Shown piece by piece: positions 8,987 to 18,241 of a stretch of DNA of 64,000 nt (the stretch's first letter is position 1; every line of letters starts with the position of its first letter). The stretch comes from Streptomyces sp. CHD11 (GTDB lineage Bacteria; Actinomycetota; Actinomycetes; Streptomycetales; Streptomycetaceae), in contig NZ_JABTTS010000012.1 of the NCBI RefSeq assembly GCF_018638295.1, forward strand, positions 62,001 to 126,000. Direction: 5' to 3'. A program made the translations under genes and the position numbers. The notes under the pieces are model-generated. The model did not search any database. It was not told the origin of the DNA and was given only the letters and a program-made list of their open reading frames with translations.

Positions 8987-9859
8987 GGCGGATCCTCGTG
9001 GAGCGGGACGGGCCGGCCCGTCCGTGCGCAACGGCCTTCGGGGAGACGGCATTCTTCGGTGCGGGTCGTGGTGATCACAGGGCGGAGGGCGTCGGCGGCC
9101 CGGTTGGGGACCGCGGCCGCCCGGTCCCCGCCGCAGCGGACGTGTCGGGCGAGCCGGGCGCACCGCAGCACTCCGGCGAAGGCTGCCCGCACCGGCCTCC
9201 TGGCCGGGGAGCCGGGGCGACGCGCCCGAGCCGCCGGCTTCGGAAGACACCGCGGTGGGCCGGGGCTTCCCCCGCCGGACAGACGGTGTCCCACCGCGCT
9301 GCGGGCAGGCTCGTGCGTAGCGGTGGAGGGCGGCAGGGGCAGCGGGGTCCGAGCCCTCTGCGGTCAGCCGATGCGGACATCGTCGCGGGCGGGCGGAGGA
9401 AGTGGCGGGACCCGCGCCCCCGACGGCCGGCCCAGGGTCCCCGCGGACGTCCGTCTGCGGGGCCGTCCCCGGCCCCGCTCCCCCGTCCCGCGTACGCGGA
9501 TTGCCTCACCGTCCCCGGCCCTCCCCTGTCCTGCCGAACGAGACCGCGGGCAGCGGGCTCCCCACCGCTATCAACCCCGGGCCGCCCATGGGGTTACGGG
9601 TCACCTTGAGGCATGTGTCCGCGCGGGCGCCCGGCGACGTGGACGCCCGCCGGCCTCACATCGGCGTGCCCCCGGACGATCGGCCAGGTCAGGCGGCTTG
9701 TAGCCGAACCGTTGCCGTTCCGTCGGACGTCCCCCACAGCGAACGCATAGTGTGTGATGCCGTTCCCGATGGCCGTGGGAGCACCCGGGTACCCCGCGCG
9801 GGTCCGGGTGTGAAGACGGCCGCAGCACCAAGTTCGTTCATTCCAGGGGGAGTCACATC
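8987..9859. other. 873-bp stretch with no supported gene
   Basis: This lies between the siderophore synthetase start and the first trypsin-like gene, which diverge. It must hold both promoters. Long open frames exist on both strands, but they are GC shadows rich in Arg, Pro and Gly without domain-like sequence. I see no iron box, tRNA or repeat. It could be the scar of lost siderophore genes, but that is only an inference. Confidence 0.45.
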
Positions 9860-11080
9860 ATGCGATCCATACGGCCGTCGTCCACCGTTCACCGAGGAGG
9901 GCGGTCCCGTCGCAGAACCTCCCCCGTGCTGGCCTCTGTCGCGCTCGCCTCGGCGCTCGTCCTCACCGCCACCGCCTGTAGTTCGGGCGACGCCGACGCG
10001 AGCGCCGATCCCTCCGCGACCGCCGCTGCCGACGACGGCAAGCTGAAGATCCCGGACGACATCCGGGACCGGCTCAAGGAACAGGGCATCGATATCGACA
10101 AGTGGCGGGACGGCGCCTGGAAGAACTGGGACAAGGACGACTGGCTGCGTGAGGCGCAGGACTACGTCAACCCGATCATCGAGGACCTGTGGGACCCGGA
10201 CCGTATGCGGGACGCCGAGGAGCCCGACCAGGGTGTCGACGAGAACGACATCTCCGGTGACCAGGGCGTGACCGACCCCACTCCGGAGCCGGTGCAGGCG
10301 GCGGCCGTCACCCCGTCGTACCACGACAGCGCCCCGACGGCCGGGAAGGTCTTCTTCGACTCCCCCGAGGGGACGATGGTCTGCTCGGCGACGGTGGTGC
10401 AGGACCCGGCCAACCCGGGCAAGTCCAACATGGTGTGGACGGCGGGGCACTGTGTGCACGCCGGCAAGAAGGGCGGCTGGTACCGCAACATCATGTTCGT
10501 GCCGTCGTACAACGACGCGGGCAGGTCGGCGAAGGAGCTCGAGGGCGCCACCGAGAAGGAGGTCGCTCCGTACGGCCTCTGGTGGGGTGACTGGGCGCAG
10601 ACCTCGGACCAGTGGATCGAGCAGGGCGGCGCCACGGGCGGTGACGGCGCCAGCTACGACTTCGCGGTCATCCATGTGACGCCGGAGAAGGGCGGGGACG
10701 GCAAGTCGCTGGAGGAGACGGTCGGTTCGGCGCTGCCGGTGGACTTCGACGCTCCCCCGGTCGCCGACCTGGAGGAGATGACGGCGACCGGTTACCCGGC
10801 CGGCCCGCCGTACGACGGCCAGACCCTGTACCAGTGCGCGGACCAGCCCGGCCGGCTGTCGATCGCCGCGGACGAGCCGACGATGTACCGCATCGGGTGC
10901 AGCATGACCGCCGGTTCCTCCGGGGGTGGCTGGGTCGCGACGGGGTCGGACGGCGAGTCCGCGCTGGTGTCCAACACCTCCATCGGCCCGGTGACGTCGG
11001 GCTGGCTGGCCGGCCCGCGCCTCGGTGACGAGGCCAAGGGCGTGTACGACGCGGTCAGTGAGAAGTTCTCCGGTCGGTGA
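9860..11080 (+). CDS. Secreted trypsin-like serine protease, lipoprotein (copy 1)
   Basis: A 406-residue predicted lipoprotein: an Arg-rich n-region, a hydrophobic core and the lipobox TATAC with lipid-carrying Cys40. The catalytic triad of a chymotrypsin-fold peptidase is present as His197 (WTAGHCVH), Asp267 (YDFAV) and Ser354 (GSSGGG). Between the anchor and the protease lies a charged module (about residues 65-115) with GIDIDKWRDGAWKNWD. It is followed by a second gene of the same design, so this is a tandem duplication. The ATG at 9860 has AGGGGGAG upstream. Substrate unknown; probably acts outside the membrane. Confidence 0.88.
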   Translation: MRSIRPSSTVHRGGRSRRRTSPVLASVALASALVLTATACSSGDADASADPSATAAADDGKLKIPDDIRDRLKEQGIDIDKWRDGAWKNWDKDDWLREAQDYVNPIIEDLWDPDRMRDAEEPDQGVDENDISGDQGVTDPTPEPVQAAAVTPSYHDSAPTAGKVFFDSPEGTMVCSATVVQDPANPGKSNMVWTAGHCVHAGKKGGWYRNIMFVPSYNDAGRSAKELEGATEKEVAPYGLWWGDWAQTSDQWIEQGGATGGDGASYDFAVIHVTPEKGGDGKSLEETVGSALPVDFDAPPVADLEEMTATGYPAGPPYDGQTLYQCADQPGRLSIAADEPTMYRIGCSMTAGSSGGGWVATGSDGESALVSNTSIGPVTSGWLAGPRLGDEAKGVYDAVSEKFSGR

Positions 11081-11088
11081 CCGGTCTT

Positions 11089-11126
11089 GCCCGGCCCCGC
11101 GTGCCGCCGCGCGCGGGGGGCCGGGC
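11089..11126 (+). terminator. Strong hairpin after protease copy 1
   Basis: GCCCGGCCCCGCG at 11089-11101 can pair with CGCGGGGGGCCGGGC-type sequence ending at 11126, forming a GC stem just 9 bp after the stop. It probably separates transcription of the two tandem protease genes. Confidence 0.6.
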
Positions 11127-11210
11127 GGGCGGCGGCGCCCCGCGCCCCCGCCCGGGGGAACACGCGGACGCGGCGCACCATTTGTTCGTCACCACGGGGG
11201 TCATAGCAGC

Positions 11211-12422
11211 ATGCGTTCCACAGGTACGTCCGGTCCGCGCGGGCGCGGACGTCGTCGCACCGTCCTCGCCGCCACCGGCCTGGTCGCCGCGCTGGCGCTC
11301 ACCGCGACGGCGTGCGGCGGTTCCGGCGGGAGCGAGGCGAACGACAGGCCCGGCGCCGCCACCTCGCAGGCAGCGGACCGTGACGGCGGCGAGGCCGGGG
11401 TTCCGGCCGGCCTCGCGGACCGGCTCGAGGAGCACGGGATCGACGTCGACCGGTGGAAGGACGGCGCCTGGAAGGACTGGGACAGGGACAAGTGGCTCAG
11501 CGAGGCGCAGGACTTCGTGAACCCGGTGGTCGAAGGCCTCTGGGAGCCCGAGCGGATGAGCTCCGCCGAGGAGGCCGACAAGACCGTCACGACGAAGGAC
11601 GCCTCGGCGGCCCGGGGCGTCAGTGACCCGGAGCCGGCCCCGGTCCGGGCGGAGGCCGAGAAGACGCCGTACCACGAACACGCGGCGCCGGTCGGGAAGG
11701 TGTTCTTCGACTCCCCGCAGGGCCCGGCCGTCTGCTCCGGCACGGTCATCAAGGACGTGAACCATCCGGGCAGGTCCAACCTCGTCTGGACGGCCGGACA
11801 CTGTGTGCACGCCGGCGGCGACGGCGGCTGGTACCGCAACATCGTCTTCGTCCCGGCCTACAACGACCTCGGCACGTCCGAGGCCGACCCGGCCACCGCG
11901 AACGCCCACGAGATCGCCCCCTACGGCAACTGGTGGGCGGACTGGGCCTCGACCCCGGGCCGCTGGATCCAGGGAGGTTCGCGCAGCGGCGGCGACGGCG
12001 CACCGTACGACTACGCCGTGCTGCACGTGAAGCCCGAGCAAGGAAGCAAGTCGCTGGAGGAGACGGTCGGCGCCGCGCTCGACGTGGACTTCTCCGCCCC
12101 GTCCCCGGCGGAGTCGGGCAGCATGGGCGCCTGGGGCTACCCGGCCGCACCGCCCTACAACGGTCTGCGGATGTTCAAGTGCCTCGACTCACCGGGCCGG
12201 TTCTCGCTCTCCTCGGATCTGCCGACGATGTACCGCATCGGCTGCACCATGACCGGTGGCTCGTCCGGCGGCGGCTGGTTCCGGGTGCTGAACGGCCGGA
12301 CGGTGCTGGTTTCCAACACCTCGATCGGCCCGACCGACAACACCTGGCTCGCGGGCCCGCAGCTGGGCGAGGACGCCGAGGCGCTCTACCAGGACATGAG
12401 CAGGACCCACGGCGGTCGGTGA
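11211..12422 (+). CDS. Secreted trypsin-like serine protease, lipoprotein (copy 2)
   Basis: A paralogue of the preceding gene, 403 residues. The lipobox is TATAC (Cys35); the triad is His197 (WTAGHCVH), Asp267 (YDYAV) and Ser352 (GSSGGG), nearly the same numbering as copy 1. The charged pre-protease module is conserved (GIDVDRWKDGAWKDWD, then WLSEAQDFVNP), while the stretch just after the lipid anchor differs. The ATG at 11211 follows the first basic residues directly; the open frame extends upstream but without signal features. Two copies with the same active site suggest different substrates or regulation rather than decay. Confidence 0.88.
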   Translation: MRSTGTSGPRGRGRRRTVLAATGLVAALALTATACGGSGGSEANDRPGAATSQAADRDGGEAGVPAGLADRLEEHGIDVDRWKDGAWKDWDRDKWLSEAQDFVNPVVEGLWEPERMSSAEEADKTVTTKDASAARGVSDPEPAPVRAEAEKTPYHEHAAPVGKVFFDSPQGPAVCSGTVIKDVNHPGRSNLVWTAGHCVHAGGDGGWYRNIVFVPAYNDLGTSEADPATANAHEIAPYGNWWADWASTPGRWIQGGSRSGGDGAPYDYAVLHVKPEQGSKSLEETVGAALDVDFSAPSPAESGSMGAWGYPAAPPYNGLRMFKCLDSPGRFSLSSDLPTMYRIGCTMTGGSSGGGWFRVLNGRTVLVSNTSIGPTDNTWLAGPQLGEDAEALYQDMSRTHGGR

Positions 12423-12434
12423 TCCGGACGTGCC

Positions 12435-12465
12435 GAAGGCCCGCCCACGGGGGGGGCGGGCCTTC
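12435..12465. terminator. Bidirectional terminator between protease copy 2 and hflX
   Basis: GAAGGCCCGCCC (12435-12446) pairs perfectly with GGGCGGGCCTTC (12454-12465). The genes on both sides end here and point towards each other, so the hairpin likely serves both. Confidence 0.85.
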
Positions 12466-12483
12466 GCTCTGCCTCGGGCGGGA

Positions 12484-13977
12484 TCAGCCGGCCGGAGTGG
12501 GAACGAACGACGTGAATTCGGCCGCCAGCTCCTCGTGCACCCGCACCTTGAGCAGGGTGCCCTCCGGGGTGTGCTCCTCGGAGATCACCTCGCCCTCGTC
12601 ATGGGCGCGGGCGACCAGCTTGCCCTGGGTGTACGGCACGAGTGCCTCGATCTCCACGGACGGGCGGGGCAGCTCGCTGTCGATGAGGGCGAGCAGCTCC
12701 TCGATGCCCTGGCCGGTGCGGGCCGAGATGGCGATGGAGTTCTTCTCCACCCGCAGCAGCCGCTGAAGGGTCAGCGGGTCCGCCGCGTCGGCCTTGTTGA
12801 TCACGACGATCTCGGGTACGTCGGTGGCGCCGACGTCCCTGATCACCTCGCGCACGGCTGCCAGCTGCTCCTCGGGGACCGGGTGCGAACCGTCCACCAC
12901 GTGCACGATCAGGTCGGCGTCGCCGACCTCCTCCATCGTGGAGCGGAACGCCTCGACCAGGTGGTGCGGCAGGTGCCGGACGAAGCCCACGGTGTCGGCC
13001 AGCGTGTACAGCCGGCCGCTCGGGGTCTCGGCCCGGCGCACGGTCGGGTCGAGGGTCGCGAACAGGGCGTTCTCGACCAGTACGCCCGCGCCCGTGAGGC
13101 GGTTGAGCAGCGAGGACTTGCCGGCGTTGGTGTAGCCGGCGATGGCCACGGACGGCACCTTGTTGCGCCTGCGCTCCTGGCGCTTGATCTCGCGGCCGGT
13201 CTTCATCTCCGCGATCTCACGGCGCATCTTCGCCATCTTCTCGCGGATCCGGCGCCGGTCCGTCTCGATCTTGGTCTCACCGGGGCCGCGGGTGGCGAGG
13301 CCGCCGCCCTTGCCGCCGCCCATCTGCCGGGACAGCGACTGACCCCAGCCGCGCAGTCGCGGCAGCATGTACTGCATCTGCGCGAGCGCGACCTGTGCCT
13401 TGCCCTCGCGGGACTTGGCGTGCTGGGCGAAGATGTCGAGGATCAGGGCCGTCCGGTCGATGACCTTGACCTTGACGACGTCCTCGAGGTGGATCAGCTG
13501 GCCGGGGCTGAGCTCACCGTCGCAGATGACGGTGTCCGCGCCCGATCCGAGTACGACGTCACGCAGCTCCTCGGCCTTGCCGGAGCCGATGTAGGTGGCG
13601 GCGTCGGGCTTGTCGCGGCGCTGGATCACGCCGTCGAGGACGAGGGCGCCCGCCGTCTCGGCGAGGGCGGCGAGCTCCGCCAGGGAGTTGTCCGCGTCCT
13701 GCGCGGTTCCCGAGGTCCATACACCGACGAGTACGACGCGCTCCAGGCGGAGCTGCCGGTACTCGACCTCGGTGACGTCCTCGAGCTCGGTGGAGAGGCC
13801 GGCGACACGGCGCAGGGCCGCTCGCTCGGAGCGGTCGAACTGGTCGCCGTCCCGCTCCGAGTCGGTCCCGAGGCTCCAGGCGACGTCCTCTTCCATCAGG
13901 GCATCGGCCCGAAGACCTTCGGGATGGGTGGCCGCGAAGCGCTTGGTGTCCTGGGAAGGGGAAGAAGAGGAGGTCAT
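12484..13977 (-). CDS. hflX: Ribosome-splitting GTPase HflX
   Basis: A 497-residue HflX-type GTPase that binds the 50S subunit and separates stalled ribosomes. The N-terminal HflX domain (about 75-250) contains TYIGSGKAEEL and GGLATRGPGETKIETDRR. The G domain follows, with P-loop GYTNAGKSS (281-289), G3 DTVGF and NKAD. A short acidic Ser-rich leader precedes the conserved part. The ATG at 13977 gives the expected length for actinobacteria. It converges on the trypsin-like pair with a shared terminator. Confidence 0.96.
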   Translation of the reverse strand: MTSSSSPSQDTKRFAATHPEGLRADALMEEDVAWSLGTDSERDGDQFDRSERAALRRVAGLSTELEDVTEVEYRQLRLERVVLVGVWTSGTAQDADNSLAELAALAETAGALVLDGVIQRRDKPDAATYIGSGKAEELRDVVLGSGADTVICDGELSPGQLIHLEDVVKVKVIDRTALILDIFAQHAKSREGKAQVALAQMQYMLPRLRGWGQSLSRQMGGGKGGGLATRGPGETKIETDRRRIREKMAKMRREIAEMKTGREIKRQERRRNKVPSVAIAGYTNAGKSSLLNRLTGAGVLVENALFATLDPTVRRAETPSGRLYTLADTVGFVRHLPHHLVEAFRSTMEEVGDADLIVHVVDGSHPVPEEQLAAVREVIRDVGATDVPEIVVINKADAADPLTLQRLLRVEKNSIAISARTGQGIEELLALIDSELPRPSVEIEALVPYTQGKLVARAHDEGEVISEEHTPEGTLLKVRVHEELAAEFTSFVPTPAG

Positions 13978-14133
13978 TGGGTCCTAACGTGGTCGGGTCA
14001 CCGTCTGCGCGGCGGGACGGTCCGGAGAACGCCCCGTCATCGGGCACAACGTCCGGGCGGCCCGGGAGATTCCCGCGTCCCGGGTGGTGCGGACCTGACG
14101 ATGGTCGCACGGAGCACACGCCCCGTCATCGTG

Positions 14134-15660
14134 TTATTCCCGGCTCACGCCCGCCCGATGCGCGTGCGGCACCGGCCGCCGGGCGGGCGGCGCGTCCCGG
14201 GCCGCCGTCTTCCACTCCGGGTGGCCCGGCATCGGCGGGGTCGTGGCGCCGTAGAGCCAGGGGTGCAGGAAGCCGGTCAGGTCACGCCCGGCGGTCTCGG
14301 AGGCCAGCCGGACGAAGTCGGAGGTGCCGGCCGTGCCGTCGCGGTGGCGGGTCACCCAGGCACGCTCCAGGCGTTCGAAGGCGGTACGGCCGATCTCCTC
14401 GCGCAGGGCGTACAGCACGAGGGCGCCGCCCGCGTAGACGTTCGGCCGGAAGATGCCGGTCTTCCGGCCGGGCTCCGGCGGCTCGGGCGCGGCGGGCGGC
14501 CCTCCTGCCGCGCGCCGGCCGTCGGAGGCCCGGTAGGCGGCCTTCATCCGGGCCTCGAGGGATCCTCCGCCCTTCTCCTCGGCGTACAGCGCCTCGTACC
14601 AGGTGGCGTGTCCCTCGTTGAGCCACAGGTCGGACCAGGTGCGCGGGCTGACGCTGTTGCCGAACCACTGGTGGGCCAGTTCGTGGACCATGATCGACTC
14701 GACGTACCAGGCGGGCAGGGCGGGGTCGGTGAACATCTCGCGCTCGAAGAGGGAGAGCGTCTGGGTCTCCAGCGCGAAGCCGGTGGACGCGTCGGCGAGG
14801 AGCATGCCGTAGGTGGCGAACGGGAAGCGTCCGGCCTTCTCCTCCATCCAGGAGATCTGGTCCGCGGTCCTGGCCAGCCACGGTTCGGCCTTCGCGCGGT
14901 GCCGGGCGGGGACGACGTCCCGCAGGGGCAGGCCGTGCGGGCCGGTGCGGTGCACGACCGTGGAGCGGCCGACGGAGACCTGGGCGAGCTCGGTCGCCAT
15001 GGGGTGCCGGGTCCGGTACGTCCAGGTGGTGGCGCCGCCTGTGTGCTCGACACCGTCCGGCAGGCCGTTGGCGACGACCGTGTGGCCCTCGGGGGCGGTG
15101 ACGCGGAAGGTGAACATCGCCTTGTCTGAGGGGTGGTCGTTGCAGGGAAACACCAGGTGGGCGGCGTCCGCCTGGTTGGCCAGGGCGAGACCGTCCGCGG
15201 TGCGCACCCAGCCGCCCTCGCGGTCACCGGCCACGGGATCGCTGGTGTGCCGGACGGTGATGCGTGACAGGTCGCCGGCGCGGAGGCCGTCCCCGGGGGT
15301 GATCACCAGGTCCTCGCCGGCACCGGTGAACGCCGCGGGGCGGCCGTCGACCTCGACGGAGCGGACGGTGCCGTGGCTGAAGTCGAGGTTGATCCGCTCC
15401 AGGCCCGCGGTGATGCGGGCGTTCAGGGTGGTGACGGCCTGGAGGGGCTGGTCGTTGCGGCCGGAATAGGTCAGGGCGAGGTCGTACGACAGCACGTCGT
15501 AGCCGGGGTTGCCCAGGTGGGGGAAGAGGCGGTCACCGATGCCGAGCGGTACGGCCGGGGCACTCGCGGAGAGCAGGGAGAGAGAGGCGGCGCAGGCGAA
15601 CAGCGCCGCGGCCGCCCTCCGGCGGCGGACGTGGTGGCGCGGGGTGAGCGGCAGGGGCAT
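14134..15660 (-). CDS. Secreted M1-family metallopeptidase
   Basis: A 508-residue exported zinc aminopeptidase-like enzyme. An Arg-rich n-region and hydrophobic segment (about 12-36) form a signal peptide. The zinc site HELAHQWFGN supplies His326, Glu327 and His330, with Glu349 18 residues later (LNEGHATW). The exopeptidase GxMEN motif of classic aminopeptidase N is replaced by FALETQ (about 295-300), as in the short bacterial M1 subgroup. There is no ERAP-like C-terminal domain, so the protein is about half the length of PepN. Probably digests extracellular peptides. Confidence 0.92.
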   Translation of the reverse strand: MPLPLTPRHHVRRRRAAAALFACAASLSLLSASAPAVPLGIGDRLFPHLGNPGYDVLSYDLALTYSGRNDQPLQAVTTLNARITAGLERINLDFSHGTVRSVEVDGRPAAFTGAGEDLVITPGDGLRAGDLSRITVRHTSDPVAGDREGGWVRTADGLALANQADAAHLVFPCNDHPSDKAMFTFRVTAPEGHTVVANGLPDGVEHTGGATTWTYRTRHPMATELAQVSVGRSTVVHRTGPHGLPLRDVVPARHRAKAEPWLARTADQISWMEEKAGRFPFATYGMLLADASTGFALETQTLSLFEREMFTDPALPAWYVESIMVHELAHQWFGNSVSPRTWSDLWLNEGHATWYEALYAEEKGGGSLEARMKAAYRASDGRRAAGGPPAAPEPPEPGRKTGIFRPNVYAGGALVLYALREEIGRTAFERLERAWVTRHRDGTAGTSDFVRLASETAGRDLTGFLHPWLYGATTPPMPGHPEWKTAARDAPPARRPVPHAHRAGVSRE

Positions 15661-15772
15661 CCCCCACGGCTATCAGCGCGCGGGGGCGCGACGGCGGCGG
15701 CGCGCTTCCGGCCCACCCGATCGGGTAATCACACCGCTCGGACGCCAGGCGCCAGGGTCCGCTCGGCCCGCG

Positions 15773-17941
15773 TCAGTCGCCCGGGGTCTGCGGCTGGGCC
15801 CGGCTCACGTCGTACACCCCGGCCACGTCACGCATCGCGCGCATCAGGACGGGGAGGCGGGCGGCGTCCGGAAGCTGCACCGTGTAGGTGTGCCGCACCT
15901 GCTGCCGGTCCGGCGGCTCGACGGTCGCGGAGACGATCTCGGCGCCCTCCGCGGCCATGGCCTCGGTGAGATCCGCGAGGAGATGCGGACGGACGAACGA
16001 TTCCGCGACCAGCGTGACCCGGCACTCGGCCCCCTCCCCCCAGCGCACACCGACCTCGGTGCGCCCCGCGCTCCTCATCCGCGCCACTCCGGCGCACCCC
16101 GCGCGGTGCACGGTGACCGCGCCCCCGCGCACGGCGAAGCCGGTCACGTCGTCGGGAGGCACGGGGGTACAGCAGCCGGCCAGCCGGACGGTGGCGCCGG
16201 CCCGGTCGGTCAGTACCTGGGCGGCGGCGGGACGGCCGGGCACGGGCTCCGGGGCGTCCGCCGGCTGCGGCGGGGCCGGGTCCCCGGCGGGGCTCCGGGA
16301 GGACGCGGCCGCCTCCTCCGCGGCCGTGTCGTCCTGTGCGGGGTGGGCGGCCAGCCACCGCTGGATGGCGATCCGCGCCGCCGGGGTGTGCGCGTGCTCC
16401 AGCCACTCCCGGGAGGGCTCGGAGGCCGCGTCCTGCCCCATCAGCAGTTGGACGGTGTCGCCGTCCTTCAGCACGGTGCTCAGCGTCGCCAGCCGGCCGT
16501 TGACCCGGGCGCCGATGCACGCGTGGGCGTCCTCGCCGTACTGCGCGTAGGCGGCGTCGACACAGGTCGCTCCCTCGGGCAGGCCCAGCGTGCCCCCGTC
16601 GGGGCGGAAGACGGTGATCTCGCGGTCCTGGGCGAGGTCCTCGCGCAGGGTGGACCAGAAGGTGTCCGGGTCGGGCGCGGCCCGCTGCCAGTCGAGGAGC
16701 CGGGAGAGCCAGCCGGGCCGGGTGGGGTCGACACGCTCGCCGTCGGCCGAGGACTGCTCCTCCGGCGGGGCGGCGTAGGGGTTGCCGAGGGCGACGACCC
16801 CGGCCTCGGCGACCTTGTGCATCTGGTGGGTGCGGATGAGCACCTCGACCACCTGGCCGTCCGTGGCGGAGACGGCGGTGTGCAGCGACTGGTACAGGTT
16901 GAACTTCGGTACGGCGATGAAGTCCTTGAACTCCGAGACGACGGGCGTCATACAGGTGTGCAGCTCACCCAGGACGCCGTAGCAGTCGGCGTCCTCGTTC
17001 ACCAGCACCAGCAGACGGCCGAAGTCGGCGCCCCGCAGCGGCCCGCGTTTGCGCGACACCCGGTGTACGGACACGAAGTGGCGCGGGCGGATGAGGACTT
17101 CGGCGGTGATGTCCGCCTCACGGAGCACCTTGCGTACGCCGTCGGCGACTTCGGCGAGCGGGTCGTCCGCGCGGGACGCGTTGCGCACGATCAGCTCGCG
17201 TGTCCGCCTGTACTCGTCGGGATGCGTGATCGCGAAGACGAGGTCTTCCAGTTCCGTCTTGAGTGCCTGGACACCCAGGCGTTCGGCGAGCGGGATGAGC
17301 ACGTCCCGGGTCACCTTGGCGATGCGTACCTGCTTCTCGGGGCGCATCACGCCGAGCGTGCGCATGTTGTGCAGACGGTCGGCGAGCTTGATCGACATCA
17401 CGCGGACGTCGTTGCCGGTGGCCACGAGCATCTTGCGGAAGGTCTCGGGTTCGGCGGCGGCGCCGTAGTCGACCTTCTCCAGCTTGGTGACGCCGTCGAC
17501 GAGGTACCGGACCTCCTCGCCGAACTCCTCCTTCACCTGATCGAGCGTCACCTCCGTGTCCTCGACGGTGTCGTGGAGCAGGGACGCGGTCAACGTCGTG
17601 GTCTCCGCGCCGAGTTCGGCGAGAATGAGAGTCACGGCCAGCGGATGGGTGATGTACGGCTCGCCGCTCTTGCGCATCTGGCCGCGGTGGGAGGACTCGG
17701 CCAGTACATAGGCGCGGCGCAGCGGTTCGAGATCGGCGTCGGGGTAGTGCGCACGGTGGGCGTCGACGACATGGCCGATGGCGTCGGGGAGCCGGTCACG
17801 GGCGGTGCCGCCGAGCAGCGCGGCACGGCCGAGCCGGCGCAGGTCGAGCCGGGGGCGGGACTTGCGGCGCGACCCCGTGGGTGTGACGTGACCCGATGTC
17901 ACAGGGCCTGGGGTCGCGGGATTCACGGCCTCCGCGTTCAT
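15773..17941 (-). CDS. rshA: RelA/SpoT-family (p)ppGpp synthetase/hydrolase, RshA-type
   Basis: A 722-residue RSH protein. The hydrolase half is intact: HRGQ near residue 60, HDTVEDT and LADRLHNMRTL. The synthetase half has FKDFIAVPKFNLYQSLHT and EVLIRT, but the motif usually read as DLxAxR or DLVGVR is DFGRLL, so synthetase activity may be altered. A TGS domain (REITVFRPDG onward) and a C-terminal ACT domain follow. I chose the ATG at 17941 with CGGAGG upstream; the frame is open further but without conserved sequence. Streptomyces carry RelA plus a second RSH paralogue next to hflX/dapF, which this fits. About 300 bp upstream (17942-18241) hold its promoter and no gene. Confidence 0.93.
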   Translation of the reverse strand: MNAEAVNPATPGPVTSGHVTPTGSRRKSRPRLDLRRLGRAALLGGTARDRLPDAIGHVVDAHRAHYPDADLEPLRRAYVLAESSHRGQMRKSGEPYITHPLAVTLILAELGAETTTLTASLLHDTVEDTEVTLDQVKEEFGEEVRYLVDGVTKLEKVDYGAAAEPETFRKMLVATGNDVRVMSIKLADRLHNMRTLGVMRPEKQVRIAKVTRDVLIPLAERLGVQALKTELEDLVFAITHPDEYRRTRELIVRNASRADDPLAEVADGVRKVLREADITAEVLIRPRHFVSVHRVSRKRGPLRGADFGRLLVLVNEDADCYGVLGELHTCMTPVVSEFKDFIAVPKFNLYQSLHTAVSATDGQVVEVLIRTHQMHKVAEAGVVALGNPYAAPPEEQSSADGERVDPTRPGWLSRLLDWQRAAPDPDTFWSTLREDLAQDREITVFRPDGGTLGLPEGATCVDAAYAQYGEDAHACIGARVNGRLATLSTVLKDGDTVQLLMGQDAASEPSREWLEHAHTPAARIAIQRWLAAHPAQDDTAAEEAAASSRSPAGDPAPPQPADAPEPVPGRPAAAQVLTDRAGATVRLAGCCTPVPPDDVTGFAVRGGAVTVHRAGCAGVARMRSAGRTEVGVRWGEGAECRVTLVAESFVRPHLLADLTEAMAAEGAEIVSATVEPPDRQQVRHTYTVQLPDAARLPVLMRAMRDVAGVYDVSRAQPQTPGD

Positions 17942-18241
17942 GGGCACCTCCGGCTGCGTGGACCGGCGGACGGCGTGCCCCAGGGCGGACTCGGGCTCAG
18001 GAGACGGTGCTCGTCCCCCGTCCGGGCCGGTGCTTGATGCTACCGACCCCGACCCCGCCGGACCGACCGCCTCCGGCCGAGCGTGAAACGGATCACTCCA
18101 TCGAGCGATGGTCGATCGGCAGTCGCTTTCACGCCATCGGGGCGATGGTCTGCCATGATCTTGAAGCTTGATCACCCTTCCTGTCCTGCGGATACGGCTA
18201 CGGGGTGGTCCGCAGACTTGGATACCGAGCCGGTACCCCGG

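Noticed and set aside
8987..9859. Possible small genes on either strand next to the first protease
   Set aside because: No ribosome-binding site, conserved sequence or coherent codon pattern.
12430..15129. 899-codon plus-strand open frame opposite hflX and the M1 peptidase
   Set aside because: It spans two unrelated minus-strand genes and has no recognisable domain; a GC shadow.
15509..18037. 842-codon plus-strand frame opposite rshA
   Set aside because: Antisense to an intact RSH protein with all motifs.
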